Assembly: GCF_964340395.1 (NCBI RefSeq) | Contig: NC_135553.1 | Coordinates: 1,114,001-1,178,000, forward strand | DNA length: 64,000 nucleotides | Origin: Glandiceps talaboti | Taxonomy: Eukaryota > Hemichordata > Enteropneusta > Spengelidae | Direction of reading: 5' to 3' | Shown: in pieces, positions 14,701-26,032 of the stretch | Position numbering within the stretch: the stretch's first letter is position 1 | How the letters are laid out: each line of letters begins with the position of its first letter | Program-made: the position numbers and the translations under genes | Notes under the pieces: model-generated | Told to the model about the DNA's origin: nothing | The model's input: the letters and a program-made list of their open reading frames with translations, nothing else | Database searches by the model: none

Positions 14701-17428
14701 GCAGATACAGGCAGCTTATGGGAAAACTTTGCCCAGTGTTAACGGTGTACATTCTGCACTGTCATTATAATGTTTGCAGGGCAATATATTTGTACTATGA
14801 ACAGCTGGTGCAAATTATCTCATAAATTAGTCTGTCTGGGAATGAAAGGGAAACTGTGTATAGGAATTAGTTCAACTCAAGTTACTTAAAACTCTCCATT
14901 ACATGTAAAGTACCAGTAATGATGATCTGTAAATGGACTCCAAAACTAATCATTCTTTTGCCCCTGTCAAAGATTAAATGCCCTTTCATAGACTACATCA
15001 TACATGTATCTCCTGTTATGCCATGGTAAGAAATTAGAGTACCCGGTCCAGAACAATATATAATGAAGTTCTGTGTTAGGATAATATGGTTAAGTAGATT
15101 CATACATAGATATGCATGGATGTATTGATCAAATCATTTTATCAACACAAAGAAATTATAGATTTATTCTGAAGTAGGTTTGTAAATTGCACTCAAAATT
15201 CACTCATTTCTAGGAATTTCTCAGAGTGAATTCAGGACACTTTCCATATACTGATATTAACATATATAAAGTGTATACTAGTATTATGAAATTCTTTTTA
15301 AGCACGTGTATAAGTGTACCTGTTCTGATAGAATAAATCTACTGATCAGGTGATGTATCTACTGGTATATATTATAGCTCAGTTGAATTCCTGTAGTTAA
15401 GAAAGAAAAAGCCGCAATTATAATTTTTGAGTTTAAAACAAAAGACCTTTCTATTATATTCAGTCTTCAGGTTGAATGACTATAGGGCCTTGGTGTTTTA
15501 TGCTTTCTATTATATGTCCATGTAAGTTACTGTAATATCAAATTAGTATATAGCTTCAGACTGTCAAAATTTTGTATTGTAATTTCCTTTTCATTTATTG
15601 ATTCCCATAGGCTGATAAGAATGAACAAAGTGGTTTCAACTTTTTAACAGATAAACACCATCTAGGCAAATCTTTATCCAAAGAAATGGCTGAATTCTTT
15701 AAAGAAAGGTAAGTCTGACATCATTATCAATTATTATATAATAAAGTTAGACCATATAGTAACAAAATTTGTGTGTCATAATATATTTGACTTCATAGTA
15801 CCAGCTACCATGATAGCATTAAATATTCTGGGAGATATGCCACACATATTAGAGGCTTTGTATAATGCTTTACACACATATATAGAAAGATTTAGGAAAG
15901 GAAAGATTTCTTCAGACTTCTAAGTCGATAGTTTCATAACCTGCGTTTTATTTATTGTTTTGTTTATCCTATTTTCAGGGCAGCAGTAGAGGAAAATTAC
16001 GCTAAGAGTTTACAAAAGTTATCACAAAGTCAGTTAGGATCAAAAGAAGGAGGGTAAATATGATTTAATATTGACTGACTATAGTCGTCAATGCCTTTGT
16101 ATTATTGCTGTCATTGTTATTGTTACAACCTTGAAGTTGAATGTGATATTTTTAGTTTATTTTACATAAACAGACCGAAACACATTCTTTTGTGTGTGTT
16201 TTTTAGTTTATTGACTTTTCAGCAAATGATCACAAAAGTCACAAAAGAATACAGGTACAATAGGAGATGGAAGAAAATTAATGGTAAATTTTCACTGAAA
16301 TATAATTAACATTGAAGGGCTAACATAAACTGATAGTTAACATTGAAGGGCTAACATAAACTGACAGATTTGCCATAGTTTGAAGTTTGCTCAATCACTC
16401 ACTGTCCTAGTCTGTTGACAGTCTATCACTGTCCCTGCTTAGTGTGTGAGAGATTTATAAAATGACAAATTGTTTAGTCTTGGGTTGATAATGTAAATAC
16501 CTGGCACACTATTACTTTTCTCTATTGCCACCCTAAAGCCATCACTAAACTGGTCATGTGACACCATAAGAAAATGACCAAAGGGAATTTTTTTTTTACT
16601 GTAGTATTGGGCATTTGATCCAATTGTCTTGTTATGGTTAACTTAAGGGAACAGTAATCAAATACACATAATAGGGTATAGGTTCATTAGACCAAGCCAT
16701 TGTAAAACCACAACAATAGCTATTGTTTGGTCACTTTAAAGAATTAATGCCAAACAAAACAATGACGGAAAGGAAAGGAAGAGAAAATCCTTACAAAAAA
16801 ACATGTTTGAAATGTCAACCCTATTTTTTCTTTTATCATGTGTGTATCATATTTGCATATCAAAAGCCAATTTTGTATTGTGTTGTGTTGTTGTTATAAG
16901 CTATTAGCAGCAATGATAAACATGGAAACAAAGGGAATGGTTATCAAGGCAAATATTGGACCATGAATACAAATATCGTCAATATTTGATTTCAAAACTT
17001 GTAGTTTTGAAGGTTATTATTAAGAACAGCAACATTCAGGGAGGAAGTAAACAACCCAAATATTCCACTGTTATCAACATTCAGGGAGGAATTTAAACAC
17101 CCCAAATATTCTTCTGTTATAACTTGTTGATTTCTAAATAGAAGTAATGCAATGCATCAGTAACTTGATTTGCATATTTGCTGCATGACATAACACAAAC
17201 CATAGTGTCAACAAGTAGTCTACATATCAACAAGAAAACAAAATGTCACAAGAGATAAATTATATTCTCCAATACTTACAAAGACTTTTTTTTTTGTTGA
17301 AATAAGGAAAGAATTTTTTTCCCTATGATTTTTAGGCCTTAAAAAGATTTGACATCAGACACCAATTAAAAGTGTTTAATCTGGTACATTATAAAACGAG
17401 CCATGCTTATTTATTACTAAATTGCTAT

Positions 17429-17464
<36 letters not shown>

Positions 17465-20400
17465 TTAAGCCTCCACTAGAAGAGAAATTAGATAATAACT
17501 AAAATGGACATAGACATAGTATTGTTGTTTCTTGGAATTTTAATACTTAGGACAGCTATAATTTGTTTTCTTGAATGATTTTGCCTCATATTATTTATTG
17601 TTTTATTATCATGTATGTATAAGTTTTATTTATTTGTTCCTTTTTTGTTGTGTTTCGTGTTTTAATTTATTCAGCTCCCTAAGTGATGCTTGGAAAAAAA
17701 TAAAGCTGAGTCTGGCAGAGGAAGCTGAAATCCATCAACAATTTGCTGCCAAGATTAGAGAAGAAATTGAAAAACCGTTGTTAGCATATAAAGATTCTCT
17801 TAAGAAAGAAATCAAGAAAGTATGTTTAATGGTTTAATGGTGAATTCTGAAATTTAGTTAAAAGTTGATTCCTTGAATATTAACAACTGATTATCCAGCT
17901 TTTCTAAATGCATGTTGTATTAATTAAAATAATACCTTTAAAGTGGCCATATGGATGAGAATTTGGTATTTATTTTTGGATTTTTATTTATGTGAAATAA
18001 TGTGAAAGAACATATACCAAGTCCATGTTCATAACTCAATACATTGCAAAAAGATGAAAAAAGTGTAAAAAGTTTGTTATTGTACGTACAATAACAAACA
18101 TTTTACACATTGTTTAATGTTTTACCATTTATTGAGATGTGAGCATGGACTTGGTATTTGTTATTTCACATTATTTCTTCAAGTAGAAAAACATAGTGAA
18201 ACTGTTTTATCAAATAAAAATCCAAAAATAAATACCAAATTCTCATCCATATAGCCACTTTAAGTATGATCAAGCTGTTTGTTGCAAGTTTAATTGATTG
18301 GAGGGTCTTGTGATCATGGTTATATAACCTAATTCATAGTGTCTAGGGAAATGTCCCCTGGAAATCTAACTATAGGTAATGACACAACCTTAATGACTTA
18401 ATTATAAGTAATTGGTTGGGATCAGGTTCTGTTGTGATTAATGTTGACCACCCTGACTTTTGTTTTTGACACAGATGGAACAGCAAACGGCTGAAGAAAG
18501 AAAGCAGTTGACAGCCAAGATGCAAGTCATTGAAAAAGCTAAATTAAAATTAGAAGAAAAACGAAAGGATATGGAATTCAAACAAGTCAGTCCACAAGCA
18601 AGTAGGGTAAGTGAAAATGAACACATTGTGATGACTTCTTGTAGTATGAATACAGAATAGACATGTACTATGGTCTAGCATTTAGAGATCTTTTATATGT
18701 TATTATTTGCATTGTGTGCATCTTTTGTCTGTCATTTGTTGTGAAACTGTAAACATGGCCGCTGGTTTATTCATCCCTGACTTGACCTTTAACCCTAAGC
18801 ACTGGGTAGATAAATGGGGACAATGTGTAGCTGTCTGAAACTTCCACATCTGATAGGAAAGTACACACAACTATACTGTATTATTTATAATTATATGTGA
18901 TACAGACAACATATGTCAGTGTTTTCTAGCAAATCTGAATGAATCTTTCAACAAGTTTACACTGACCCATGTAAGACATCATGTGACATTTCAAAATTTA
19001 TGCCATTGATACGACCTATGACCTATTACTCTGCAATTGCCAAGTTTGATCTATCTTATTTGCATGGCACTATTTAGTGTAATACTTCTAATAATACATA
19101 CTCCTAACTTTAGACCATCTTGCTGTAATTTTAAGATTCCAGTACAAAATAAGTTTATTTGTTTGAACTGTTTCAGATTGAGAGTATGACTCACTTTCCA
19201 CCAGTAAGGAATTTTCAAATGAACTCCAAGTTCTTGGCGTGTCACTTTTGATTTCACTTACATTTCATCACTTTGAAAAAAATTACATCGAAAGTATTAA
19301 AGATTATGTGAATCATAGACATATTTTCTACTAAACTCCAAGTTATTGAAACATCACTTGAGATTTTCGTTCACATTTCATAATTTTTGAAAAGAATTCT
19401 ATTGAAAAGTAAAAGTATATTGATTGGCTTAATTTCTTTGATATGTTTCAGGCCGACGAAGAAAAAGCAACAAAGAAAACTATTCAAGCAGGTATGAAAA
19501 TTTACCGAGCTTCTTGTACGATATTTAAAACGACATATAAAGTGTAGACTTGAAACATCTGACTGATGTATGTTTTTAAGAATGTGAATGAATGAATGAA
19601 TGGATGGATGAATGAAAAATGAAATTTATTTGACAAGATAACAAAAATAAGCTGCACTTTTCAAAGAAACAAGTGATACAAATATACAAACTGAATACCA
19701 AAGAAATACACAATTGTTATCTGATGTGGCCCATGGCAATAGATCAGCGGAACTAGTCTTGTCCATGCCCCCTACATTTTTCTAGACCAATCAAATAATA
19801 TATTCCAGAGTGTGCATCCCATAATATATATCGTGTCAATGTTGGCAAGCTAATTGTCAACTTGTGTTCAATAAGATAATCACTTCTCGTTCAGACTTGT
19901 GAATATGCCAAGTTTTGGTTTTGTTAACGTGAGTTTATATATAGGATGTAACTGTATATGTTTACTTTGTCTTTTATCAGGGGAAGAGTTGAATAAAGCA
20001 GTAGACAACTACAACACAGTGCAGGACCAATGGTTTCAAGATATAATCACTTTAACATTGGTATGTATTACAGAAAGGAAACAAATTTTGTATTTGGTAA
20101 ATCTTGACAGTGAAATATTATTTTAATCAAACAAGCTTATACAGTGTTAGAAATAATGCTGATATTGTTGTGAATTTTACATTAGAAGCCTGTCAAAGTG
20201 TCCAAGTGAAATATTATACAATATGACAATTCAGTCAGAGTGTTATCACCAGTACTTTGCACCAGACTAAAATTTAGTTGTGAATGATTTAGATATAAAT
20301 ATTACTGTATCCAAGTTGCTGGTTGATGATAGTGGTGCCTTGATTTCTTTTTGGCCAAACTTACACAAGATCCTGTAATGAATATCATCTTTACAACACC

Positions 20401-23400
20401 CTCTATGTCTCCTAAACTTATATTACCAATTGTAAACATGGTATTGAATGTTAAACTACCACTACCCAGAGCTAGTTTTTCCATAGACCCTACATTATAG
20501 AATTGTGATATACATATAGATGACTTGAAAACAAAGCAGACATTTAATAAACAGTCAATGTTTTTGAAATTTGAGTCAAAATCTTACACATTTGACATTT
20601 CATCCTGTCCGTGCAGTAAGGTGTTATCTGCTGTACAGTTGTATAGGGGATATGACCTTACTGCATTGATGTGACGATTTATGTTTGATAACAAATTAAA
20701 GGAGACGTTTGACAAACAGTCAATGTTTTTGAAACCAGATTCAAAATCTTACACACCACTCCATTTTAACATCAATTTTTGAATAAAGTCTTGTGTTGAG
20801 TATTACTTTTCTCCATTTTTGCAATTCCCAGGAGTCCATATTATTGAAATTGGAAGACTAGTATACTGTCATGGATTTCTCCATCCTTCCCCATGTATAT
20901 CGATATTTTACAATAGTTCATACAACTGTCATTCTATGATAAAGTTATGTACCTCCTTCTCTAAACCTAGTGTTGTCTCTCCTATGCAGGAATTAGAAAA
21001 AATGGAACTGAATAGGATAAACATGGTAAGAACACAATATGATAAGTACTATCAGTTGCGGAATAACAGGGATACACAAAGTCAAAAGGTAAGTTAACAA
21101 TCATTGGAAATCTTACCTATGTCACTCTGTAAATCACACCTATGTCTGATTGTCTCATGGGACTCAGCAGAAAAGTGTATTGAATGGTTGGACAATGAAT
21201 TTTCATGTTTTCACTGAAGGTTAGAAGCTTTTAGGGTCATGGAAGTTCAAGAAAATGCCTTTATTTCATGGAATGGTGTCCCGCTATGATTAGAGTAGTA
21301 CCTGAACTTTTTTCATTACAAAGAGCACCATATGGTGAAACAGACAACCTCCTTGGTCAGCCATCCTAACATAAACTATCTGTTTGCTACATTGTCCTGG
21401 TTGCTCATTTCTGTCACATTCATTTTGTCGTAATGTTATACTACCCACTCTGAATTCTCAGTGAACTGAATATTGTCATCAATGTGAGGGTTGGAAAAAT
21501 CTGTTTATTGAATGTATTACTTCTCAGGTCAGTGAAACACCAAACTGTAAAAAGTTTCATATCAAATGCTAGTCTTTGGATACTAGTGGATGTATTCAAA
21601 TTAAAAGTGTTTTTGGACCCAGTGGCCCCACATTAATGTAGTATTCCATTTCTGTTGATATCCTTATATACAATTTTCTCATTTACATGTATGTTGCAAT
21701 TAATTGGCCCTCTGTCATTAGATGTGAATAATAATTATGCACAATTAATCAACAGGCAACCATTCACAAATTTACCTATTGATATAATTAACTACAATAC
21801 TTTACCTCACTTCAAATTTAAAATAATGTAATTCATACACTGTGCCACTTCTGTGTTCAGGTTTAATGAGTTCACAAAGTAATTACCTATCAATCATAAT
21901 TAGACATGGTTGAGTTAGTCAGTCACATGACATAGACCCTGTCACTCTAGGGTGAATATGGTCATGTATGTAATTAGATAGACATCAGGCAGTCACTGAC
22001 TAATTGAGCAGATATTACAATATGCCAATAATTATGATTGATAATGCATAAATTTGGGTAATTACTTTTATAGCTGAATTTCAATATGCTTTTAAATGTC
22101 ACCACCATTTCAAGTTGATCATTTGCATAATGTAAATTGTGTATTACATGTATATATCTAAAGACCTGGCCTTGTTTTATGGCAAATATGCAGAATTTTC
22201 ATTGCATTGTGACCTGGAGAATATTTTCAAAACTGTTCTCTGTTTGGATTTCTCCTCACATTTTTTGAAAATAAATTATGTTAGGAATTCCAATTCATTC
22301 ACCAAGTACAAAATATTTGTAATGAATTACTATACATGTTATTTATGATAACCATTTGTTTATCAGCTATTTTTTAATGGAAATATTGAGTTTAATTACA
22401 AGAATTTAACAAGGATATATTATTTGATCAGAAGGATGTCCTGAATAATAAATAGAATGTGGAAGTATTCATGATCATACAATGGCCACATTTTTCATGA
22501 TTAAACATGTCAAATATATTTTGTACTGGGTATCTCAGGTATAATTAGTTAGACTCATTTACTTTCTGTGATATTGCCTTTTACTGTACATCTGTGATAT
22601 TGAATGTGTTATGAATATTTGCAACTTTTACCTAAAGGAAATCAATATCACTGAACAGATCCATAAAATATAATTACTAAAAAAATAGTAAAACCTAGTG
22701 TTATGGCTGAACAAGAAAGAAAATGTCATATTATGACAGGCAATATTAAGTTCCATATTGAAACATGTAATACAATATTATTTTAACATCATGGATTAAG
22801 GAATTTTACTTTCTTAAAGATAATTGTTGGAGATAAATTCTCTTCAAATTTGTCAAAAAAGGAATTAGATTACTGCTTACCTAAGACTTCCGTATCGGGG
22901 ATCCATCTCAGCAAATTTGTCACTGACTTGGGTGGTGTAAATGACAGTGAGACAGGTACAAAGGGTTTCTAGTGATTATTGACTAAACAGTTGCAAATAG
23001 TCTGCACTCTCTGTCAAACAACTATACTGTATGTTCATGCAATAATTTTACTGGTACATCGATTTGTGATAATAGTTCTGAGAGCACTGCATGATGGGAG
23101 AGTTTCAGCACACCTGTCATTTTAGAATGGCCTGCCTTTATTTCATGATGAAGCTATATCATAATCATCACGGGGTCCAAGTTATTTATGTACCCATAAA
23201 GTGTCAACCACTCCAAGAAATAACCCCAAGTGCATTTAACTAAAAACACATAAAAGGTGATAAATACTGAATCAGTCTTCTTCTTGGACAATGTCACATT
23301 CATCAGTAATAAGGATTATATGATAAATAGAAAGTAACTTACATCGTTGAGGCTCTAAGTTCTTCTTCCATCGCGTGTCAAATGGTCCGTGTTCAAGTTA

Positions 23401-24492
23401 TAAAGTCCAGTGTCTACTAAATAAACTTAATAATCATGTTATGTAATCAAAATAGGATTAAAGTATGTTTGAGGGTTGTCTAAGTAAGATTGACTTGGTA
23501 TTTGCACAGACAAGTAAGCTTACTTGTTTGTGGTATACAGTGGGGACATTACTTAGGGTGTGTAGACAGATATTGTTCAAATGAAAATGATCGCATCATC
23601 TAGTAGGCAGTAAACATTCAAAAAATATATGTAAATATCCCTAGCAACCATGACCACACCCATAGCAACAGCCAAAACGGTGGTGTATTTCACAAAGGTA
23701 ACACCAGTTATTCTGAGATTCGTGAACAAACATTCAAAAAGTGTATGCAATGATGCCTAGATGCCCATGGCAACAGCCAAATGATCACATATATTGCAAA
23801 GATAACAACAAAGATCAATAGACAAATGAATAAACATTCAAAAAATGTATGTAAATGTACCTAGCAACAAGACCATGCCCATAGCAACAGCCTTAATGAT
23901 CACGTATATTGCAAAGATAACAACAGGAATGACCAGACAAATGAATAAACATTTTAAAAGTGTATGCAAATATACCTTGCTTGTATAATATAGAGTACTT
24001 TCAGTGTAACCTGTGGGAAATTTAATATGCTATGAGAGATGCCATAAAATACTTCATTGACAGTAATAATGTACAGATAATATTTACATACCAGCATTTT
24101 AGTCTGAATTTTAATCAACATTAATTTATTTTCACAATTGAAGTCTTGACGTTGCAACACACATTTCACTTAGAGGGACAAATTGATGAGTGGGTTATTT
24201 TGAAGCATGGGAGTTCAGGCTATTCATGAACAATACAATCATTCTTTAGAGTCACCATGACTTGTTTAATGTGAATGAAAAAAAATAAATCAATTAAGCC
24301 TGAGTGACCTAGATTGCTAAATGATTGGTATGACACACTTTGACAATTCTTTTCATACTTTCCTGTTTTCAACAGATCCTACAGGTTGTACATACTTTCA
24401 TAGACAAAATAGACGCAGTCATCGACAAGGAAAACTTTGTAAGGAGTCATGCTACTGGAAAATTAAGACCAGTTCACCTGGAGATACGATAG
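3490..24492 (+). CDS. GAS7: GAS7: SH3-WW-F-BAR cytoskeletal adaptor
   Basis: Twelve coding exons: 3490-3678, 5753-5966, 9073-9233, 10929-11018, 15611-15708, 15979-16053, 17675-17819, 18475-18606, 19452-19491, 19981-20060, 20990-21088, 24376-24492. All introns are GT-AG and phases match, giving 479 aa. The SH3 domain is about residues 7-62 (ALYPY-like YPYNGDG, GGWWKG, GWFPASYV). The WW domain is about 79-106, with Trp80, Trp102 and Pro105. A Pro/Ser-rich linker (about 110-180) leads to the family signature TFPHPDT..LLKP..CSYCDYFW (residues 193-218). The F-BAR coiled-coil region follows to about 440. The C-terminus (HATGKLRPVHLEI) matches the vertebrate GAS7 end (HKTGNIRPVDMEI). GAS7 proteins bend membranes and bundle actin in neurite-like outgrowths. 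The start ATG is the first in the SH3 exon, and an upstream non-coding exon is possible. The exon 2 donor (GTTAGA) is weak. Some short exons could be alternatively spliced. Confidence 0.93.
3679..5752. other. GAS7 intron 1
   Basis: About 2.1 kb of AT-rich DNA between the SH3 and WW exons. I see no coding exon and no clear transposon. The interval 4480-5100 is especially AT-rich, with many TTTGCAT/ATATGCAAA-like words. Confidence 0.6.
6079..6105. repeat. Short perfect hairpin
   Basis: AAAACTGACAGT at 6079-6090 pairs perfectly with ACTGTCAGTTTT at 6094-6105 around a 3-base loop. It is too short for a microRNA precursor. Confidence 0.7.
6318..6640. repeat. 58-bp minisatellite, about five copies
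   Basis: A unit containing CAATCATTGTACTTGTACTA and ACAAACAGAATAAGTACAAT recurs with a period of 58 bases (for example 6341, 6399). Early copies are near-identical, and the last two have small indels. It lies within GAS7 intron 2. Confidence 0.93.
8266..8339. repeat. Imperfect inverted repeat
   Basis: TGGCTGAATCTGTGACT (about 8275-8291) is complemented by AGTCACAAATTCAGCCA about 30 bases downstream with one mismatch in 17. It may be a small foldback element. No target duplication was identified. Confidence 0.55.
8721..8752. repeat. (GT)n microsatellite
   Basis: About 16 GT units followed by a G-rich run. Confidence 0.95.
9516..9930. repeat. 48-bp minisatellite, about nine copies
   Basis: The unit contains TTCTCAGCAATCTAACCTGC, then ATTCACTTTCTTAAGTTTAA, and repeats with a period of 48 bases (for example TTTCTTAAG at 9541 and 9589). 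Copies differ by a few substitutions. Confidence 0.95.
10188..10212. repeat. Perfect 11-bp hairpin
   Basis: ACAGCTGATCT and AGATCAGCTGT flank a 3-base loop. It is intronic, with no known function. Confidence 0.7.
11676..11865. repeat. Degenerate tandem repeat of about 51 bp
   Basis: Words such as GCTGAATTATGTCATGGCTG and ATCCAATCA recur three to four times at spacings near 50 bases with substitutions. Confidence 0.7.
13396..13580. mobile_element. Foldback / MITE-like palindrome in GAS7 intron 4
   Basis: The outer arms pair over 20 bases with one mismatch (GACCAAGTGTTCTAGTTACT against the complement of 13561-13580). A second inner pair of about 40 bases also pairs (around 13453-13494 and 13513-13554, sharing TTCAGGTC.ACAG and TTTGTCAAACT). 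The whole 185 bp therefore folds into one long hairpin. This is the form of a non-autonomous DNA transposon. A target duplication could not be fixed. Confidence 0.7.
16054..17674. other. GAS7 intron 6
   Basis: About 1.6 kb. There are two short local duplications: GTTAACATTGAAGGGCTAAC twice at about 16300-16360, and ACATTCAGGGAGGAA twice at about 17030-17090. A TTTA microsatellite lies at 17430-17466. No exon was seen. Confidence 0.6.
17430..17466. repeat. (TTTA)n microsatellite
   Basis: About nine TTTA units. Confidence 0.93.
17938..18263. mobile_element. Foldback MITE of about 326 bp in GAS7 intron 7
   Basis: The two halves are long reverse complements: TTAAAGTGGCCATATGGATG at the left end against the complement of CATCCATATAGCCACTTTAA at the right. 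Pairing continues through GAGAATTTGGTATTTATTTT, and an inner block around ACCAAGTCCATG pairs as well. The centre is TGTACGTACA at 18081-18090. The TTAA/TTTA flanks are palindromic, so a 3- or 4-bp target duplication cannot be separated from the ends. There is no coding capacity, so this is a non-autonomous element. Confidence 0.85.
18607..19451. other. GAS7 intron 8
   Basis: About 850 bases of AT-rich intron. The phrase AACTCCAAGTT.TTG occurs twice (about 19219 and 19335), suggesting a small old duplication. No exon was seen. Confidence 0.5.
19492..19980. other. GAS7 intron 9
   Basis: About 490 bases with a short (GAAT/GGAT)n run near 19590. Nothing else was recognised. Confidence 0.5.
20061..20989. 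other. GAS7 intron 10
   Basis: About 930 bases. Two diverged copies of a 45-bp segment (AAACAGTCAATGTTTTTGAA ... CAAAATCTTACACA) lie near 20549 and 20713. No exon was seen. Confidence 0.5.
21876..22068. mobile_element. Imperfect foldback element in GAS7 intron 11
   Basis: AAAGTAATTACC at 21876 is the exact complement of GGTAATTACTTT ending at 22068. Inside, TATCAATCATAATT is the exact complement of AATTATGATTGATA. A further inner pair is GTTAGTCAGT against ACTGACTAAT. The total is about 193 bp. Spacer lengths differ between arms, so it is an old or imperfect hairpin element. Confidence 0.65.
23590..23960. repeat. Diverged tandem repeat of about 105-115 bp
   Basis: Three copies of a unit with AATAAACATTCAAAAAATGT, GTAAAT.TACCTAGCAAC and CATAGCAACAGCC recur near 23661, 23766 and 23880. 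Copies differ by indels. Confidence 0.8.
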
Positions 24493-24532
24493 CAAGCAAT
24501 CAGGCAGTGTGAAAACTTGATCATATGTATGG

Positions 24533-24538
24533 AATAAA
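24533..24538 (+). promoter_or_regulatory. Candidate GAS7 polyadenylation signal
   Basis: AATAAA 41 bases after the GAS7 stop codon and just before the tandem copies of the last exon. If used, the repeat array is outside the mRNA. A more distal signal would place it in the 3' UTR. Confidence 0.4.
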
Positions 24539-24559
24539 TATAACTAGTCCAATTAGAGA

Positions 24560-24870
24560 ATGCTAGCAAACAGCAAGACAGTGTGAAGACTTTGTATGGA
24601 ATCATACTAAGGGGAACAGTTTTATCAGTTCACTTAGAAAATGCTAGCAACCGGCAAGACAGTGTGAAGACTTTATATGAAATCATACTAAGGGGAAAAG
24701 TATTATCAGTTCACTTAGAGAATGCTAGCAACCGGCAATACAGTGTGAAGACTTTATATGAAATCATACTAAGGGGAAAAGTATTATCAGTTCACTTAGA
24801 GAATGATAGCAACCGGCAAGACAGTGTGAAGACTTTGTATGACATCATACTAAGGGGAAAAGTAAAAGCA
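24560..24870 (+). repeat. 81-bp tandem repeats derived from the GAS7 last exon
   Basis: About 3.7 copies of an 81-bp unit follow the GAS7 stop (GTGTGAAGAC at 24581, 24662, 24743 and 24824). The unit aligns with the end of the GAS7 terminal exon plus the first bases of its 3' UTR. Shared words, in order, are ACTTTGTA, GGA, TCAT, CAGTTCAC, GAGA, TAGCAA, CAGTGTGAA. Because 81 is a multiple of three, one frame stays open through all copies (24583-24882, 99 aa with a 27-residue repeat). No splice acceptor like that of the real exon is seen in the copies, so they are probably non-coding duplicates. Confidence 0.85.
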
Positions 24871-25154
24871 GCAATCTACTGATGTGTTAGCACAAGTTGA
24901 AGCACACAGGCAGTGTGCAGTGCATCTGAAGTCATTTACTACACAAAGTGCCTGTGATTTCTTGTGGCAGAAGTTTCACCACTATTCAGCAATATTTATT
25001 GAGAATATAAAGTTTTATCAGTATAAGGTGCTTTAATAATTGCTAACAGTTGACATCTTTTAACATCATTTTGTGAAAATTTTCAGTTCAGTACATTTAC
25101 TGGATAACAACATTTTATTCATGTTGAATATCTATATGTATCTAATCAATTATG

Positions 25155-25500
25155 CTGTTGGATGGATAGGGGAGTGGTTATGAAGTGGGCATGCTGTAGG
25201 ATGGATAGGGGCGTGATTATGAGGTGGGGCATGCTGTTGGATGGATAGGGTGATTATTAGGGGGCATGCTGTTGGATAGATGGGGGGGGCCTACTGTGGG
25301 ATGGATGGATGGGATGATTATGAGGAGGCATGCTGTTGGATGGTTGGGGTAATTATGAGGAGGCATGCTGTTGGATGGATGGATGGATGGATGGATGGTT
25401 GGGGTGATTATAAGGGGGTATAGTGTTGGATGGTTGGGGTGATTATGAAGGGGCATGCTGTGGGATGGATGGACGGAGTGATTATGAGGGGGGGGGGAGG
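25155..25500. repeat. Degenerate G-rich minisatellite
   Basis: Units of GCATGCTGTTGGATGGATGG type followed by GGTGATTATGAGG recur about eight times with variable length (roughly 35-50 bases), with an internal expansion of GGAT. Confidence 0.85.
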
Positions 25501-25747
25501 CATGCGATACATATATTAGGACACAAAAGTAGATGTTAAACATAACCTTGAATTGATTGTAGATATATACACATGCAATATTATAAGAGGAAATCTGATA
25601 TTTTCTTTTCTATAGCATACCTGAACTTAGAGTTTAGGAATGTAGTAAACATAGAGAAATATTTCTCTGTTTGTTTATCAGTCTACATGTATCTGTGTGT
25701 ATATTTTTAGTTATTTTATGGTAACGTTTATGATAAGGAGTGTAGTA

Positions 25748-26032
25748 ACAATACAGTAACCAGTGCAAGGGAACAGTAACTGTACAGTAACCAGTGCAAG
25801 GGAAGAGTAACTGTACAGTAACCAGTGCAAGGGAAGAGTAACTGTACAGTAACCAGTGAAAGGGAACAGTAACTGTACAGTAACCAGTGCAAGGGAACAG
25901 TAACTGTACAGTAACCAGTGCAAGGGAACAGTAACTGTACAGTAACCAGTGCAAGGGAACAGTAACTGTACAGTAACCAGTGAAAGGGAACAGTAACTGT
26001 ACAGTAACCAGTGAAAGGGAACAGTAACTGTA
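25748..26032. repeat. 31-bp minisatellite, about nine copies
   Basis: The unit ACAGTAACCAGTGCAAGGGA plus ACAGTAACTGT has a 31-base period (CAGTGCAAGG at 25761 and 25792). Copies differ at only one or two positions, so the expansion is recent. Confidence 0.96.

Larger units (their letters stand above)
11019..15610. other. GAS7 intron 4
   Basis: The largest GAS7 intron, about 4.6 kb. It holds a roughly 51-bp degenerate tandem repeat (11676-11865) and a foldback element (13396-13580). No exon was recognised. Confidence 0.6.
21089..24375. other. GAS7 intron 11
   Basis: About 3.3 kb before the last exon. It contains a foldback element (21876-22068) and a diverged tandem repeat (23590-23960). No additional exon was seen. 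Confidence 0.6.

Noticed and set aside
24321-24512. Open frame across the GAS7 last exon in another phase
   Set aside because: The phase 0 frame after the CAG at 24375 matches the GAS7 C-terminus, while this one matches nothing.
25748-26032. Possible CRISPR array
   Set aside because: Repeats are directly tandem without unique spacers, and the genome is eukaryotic.
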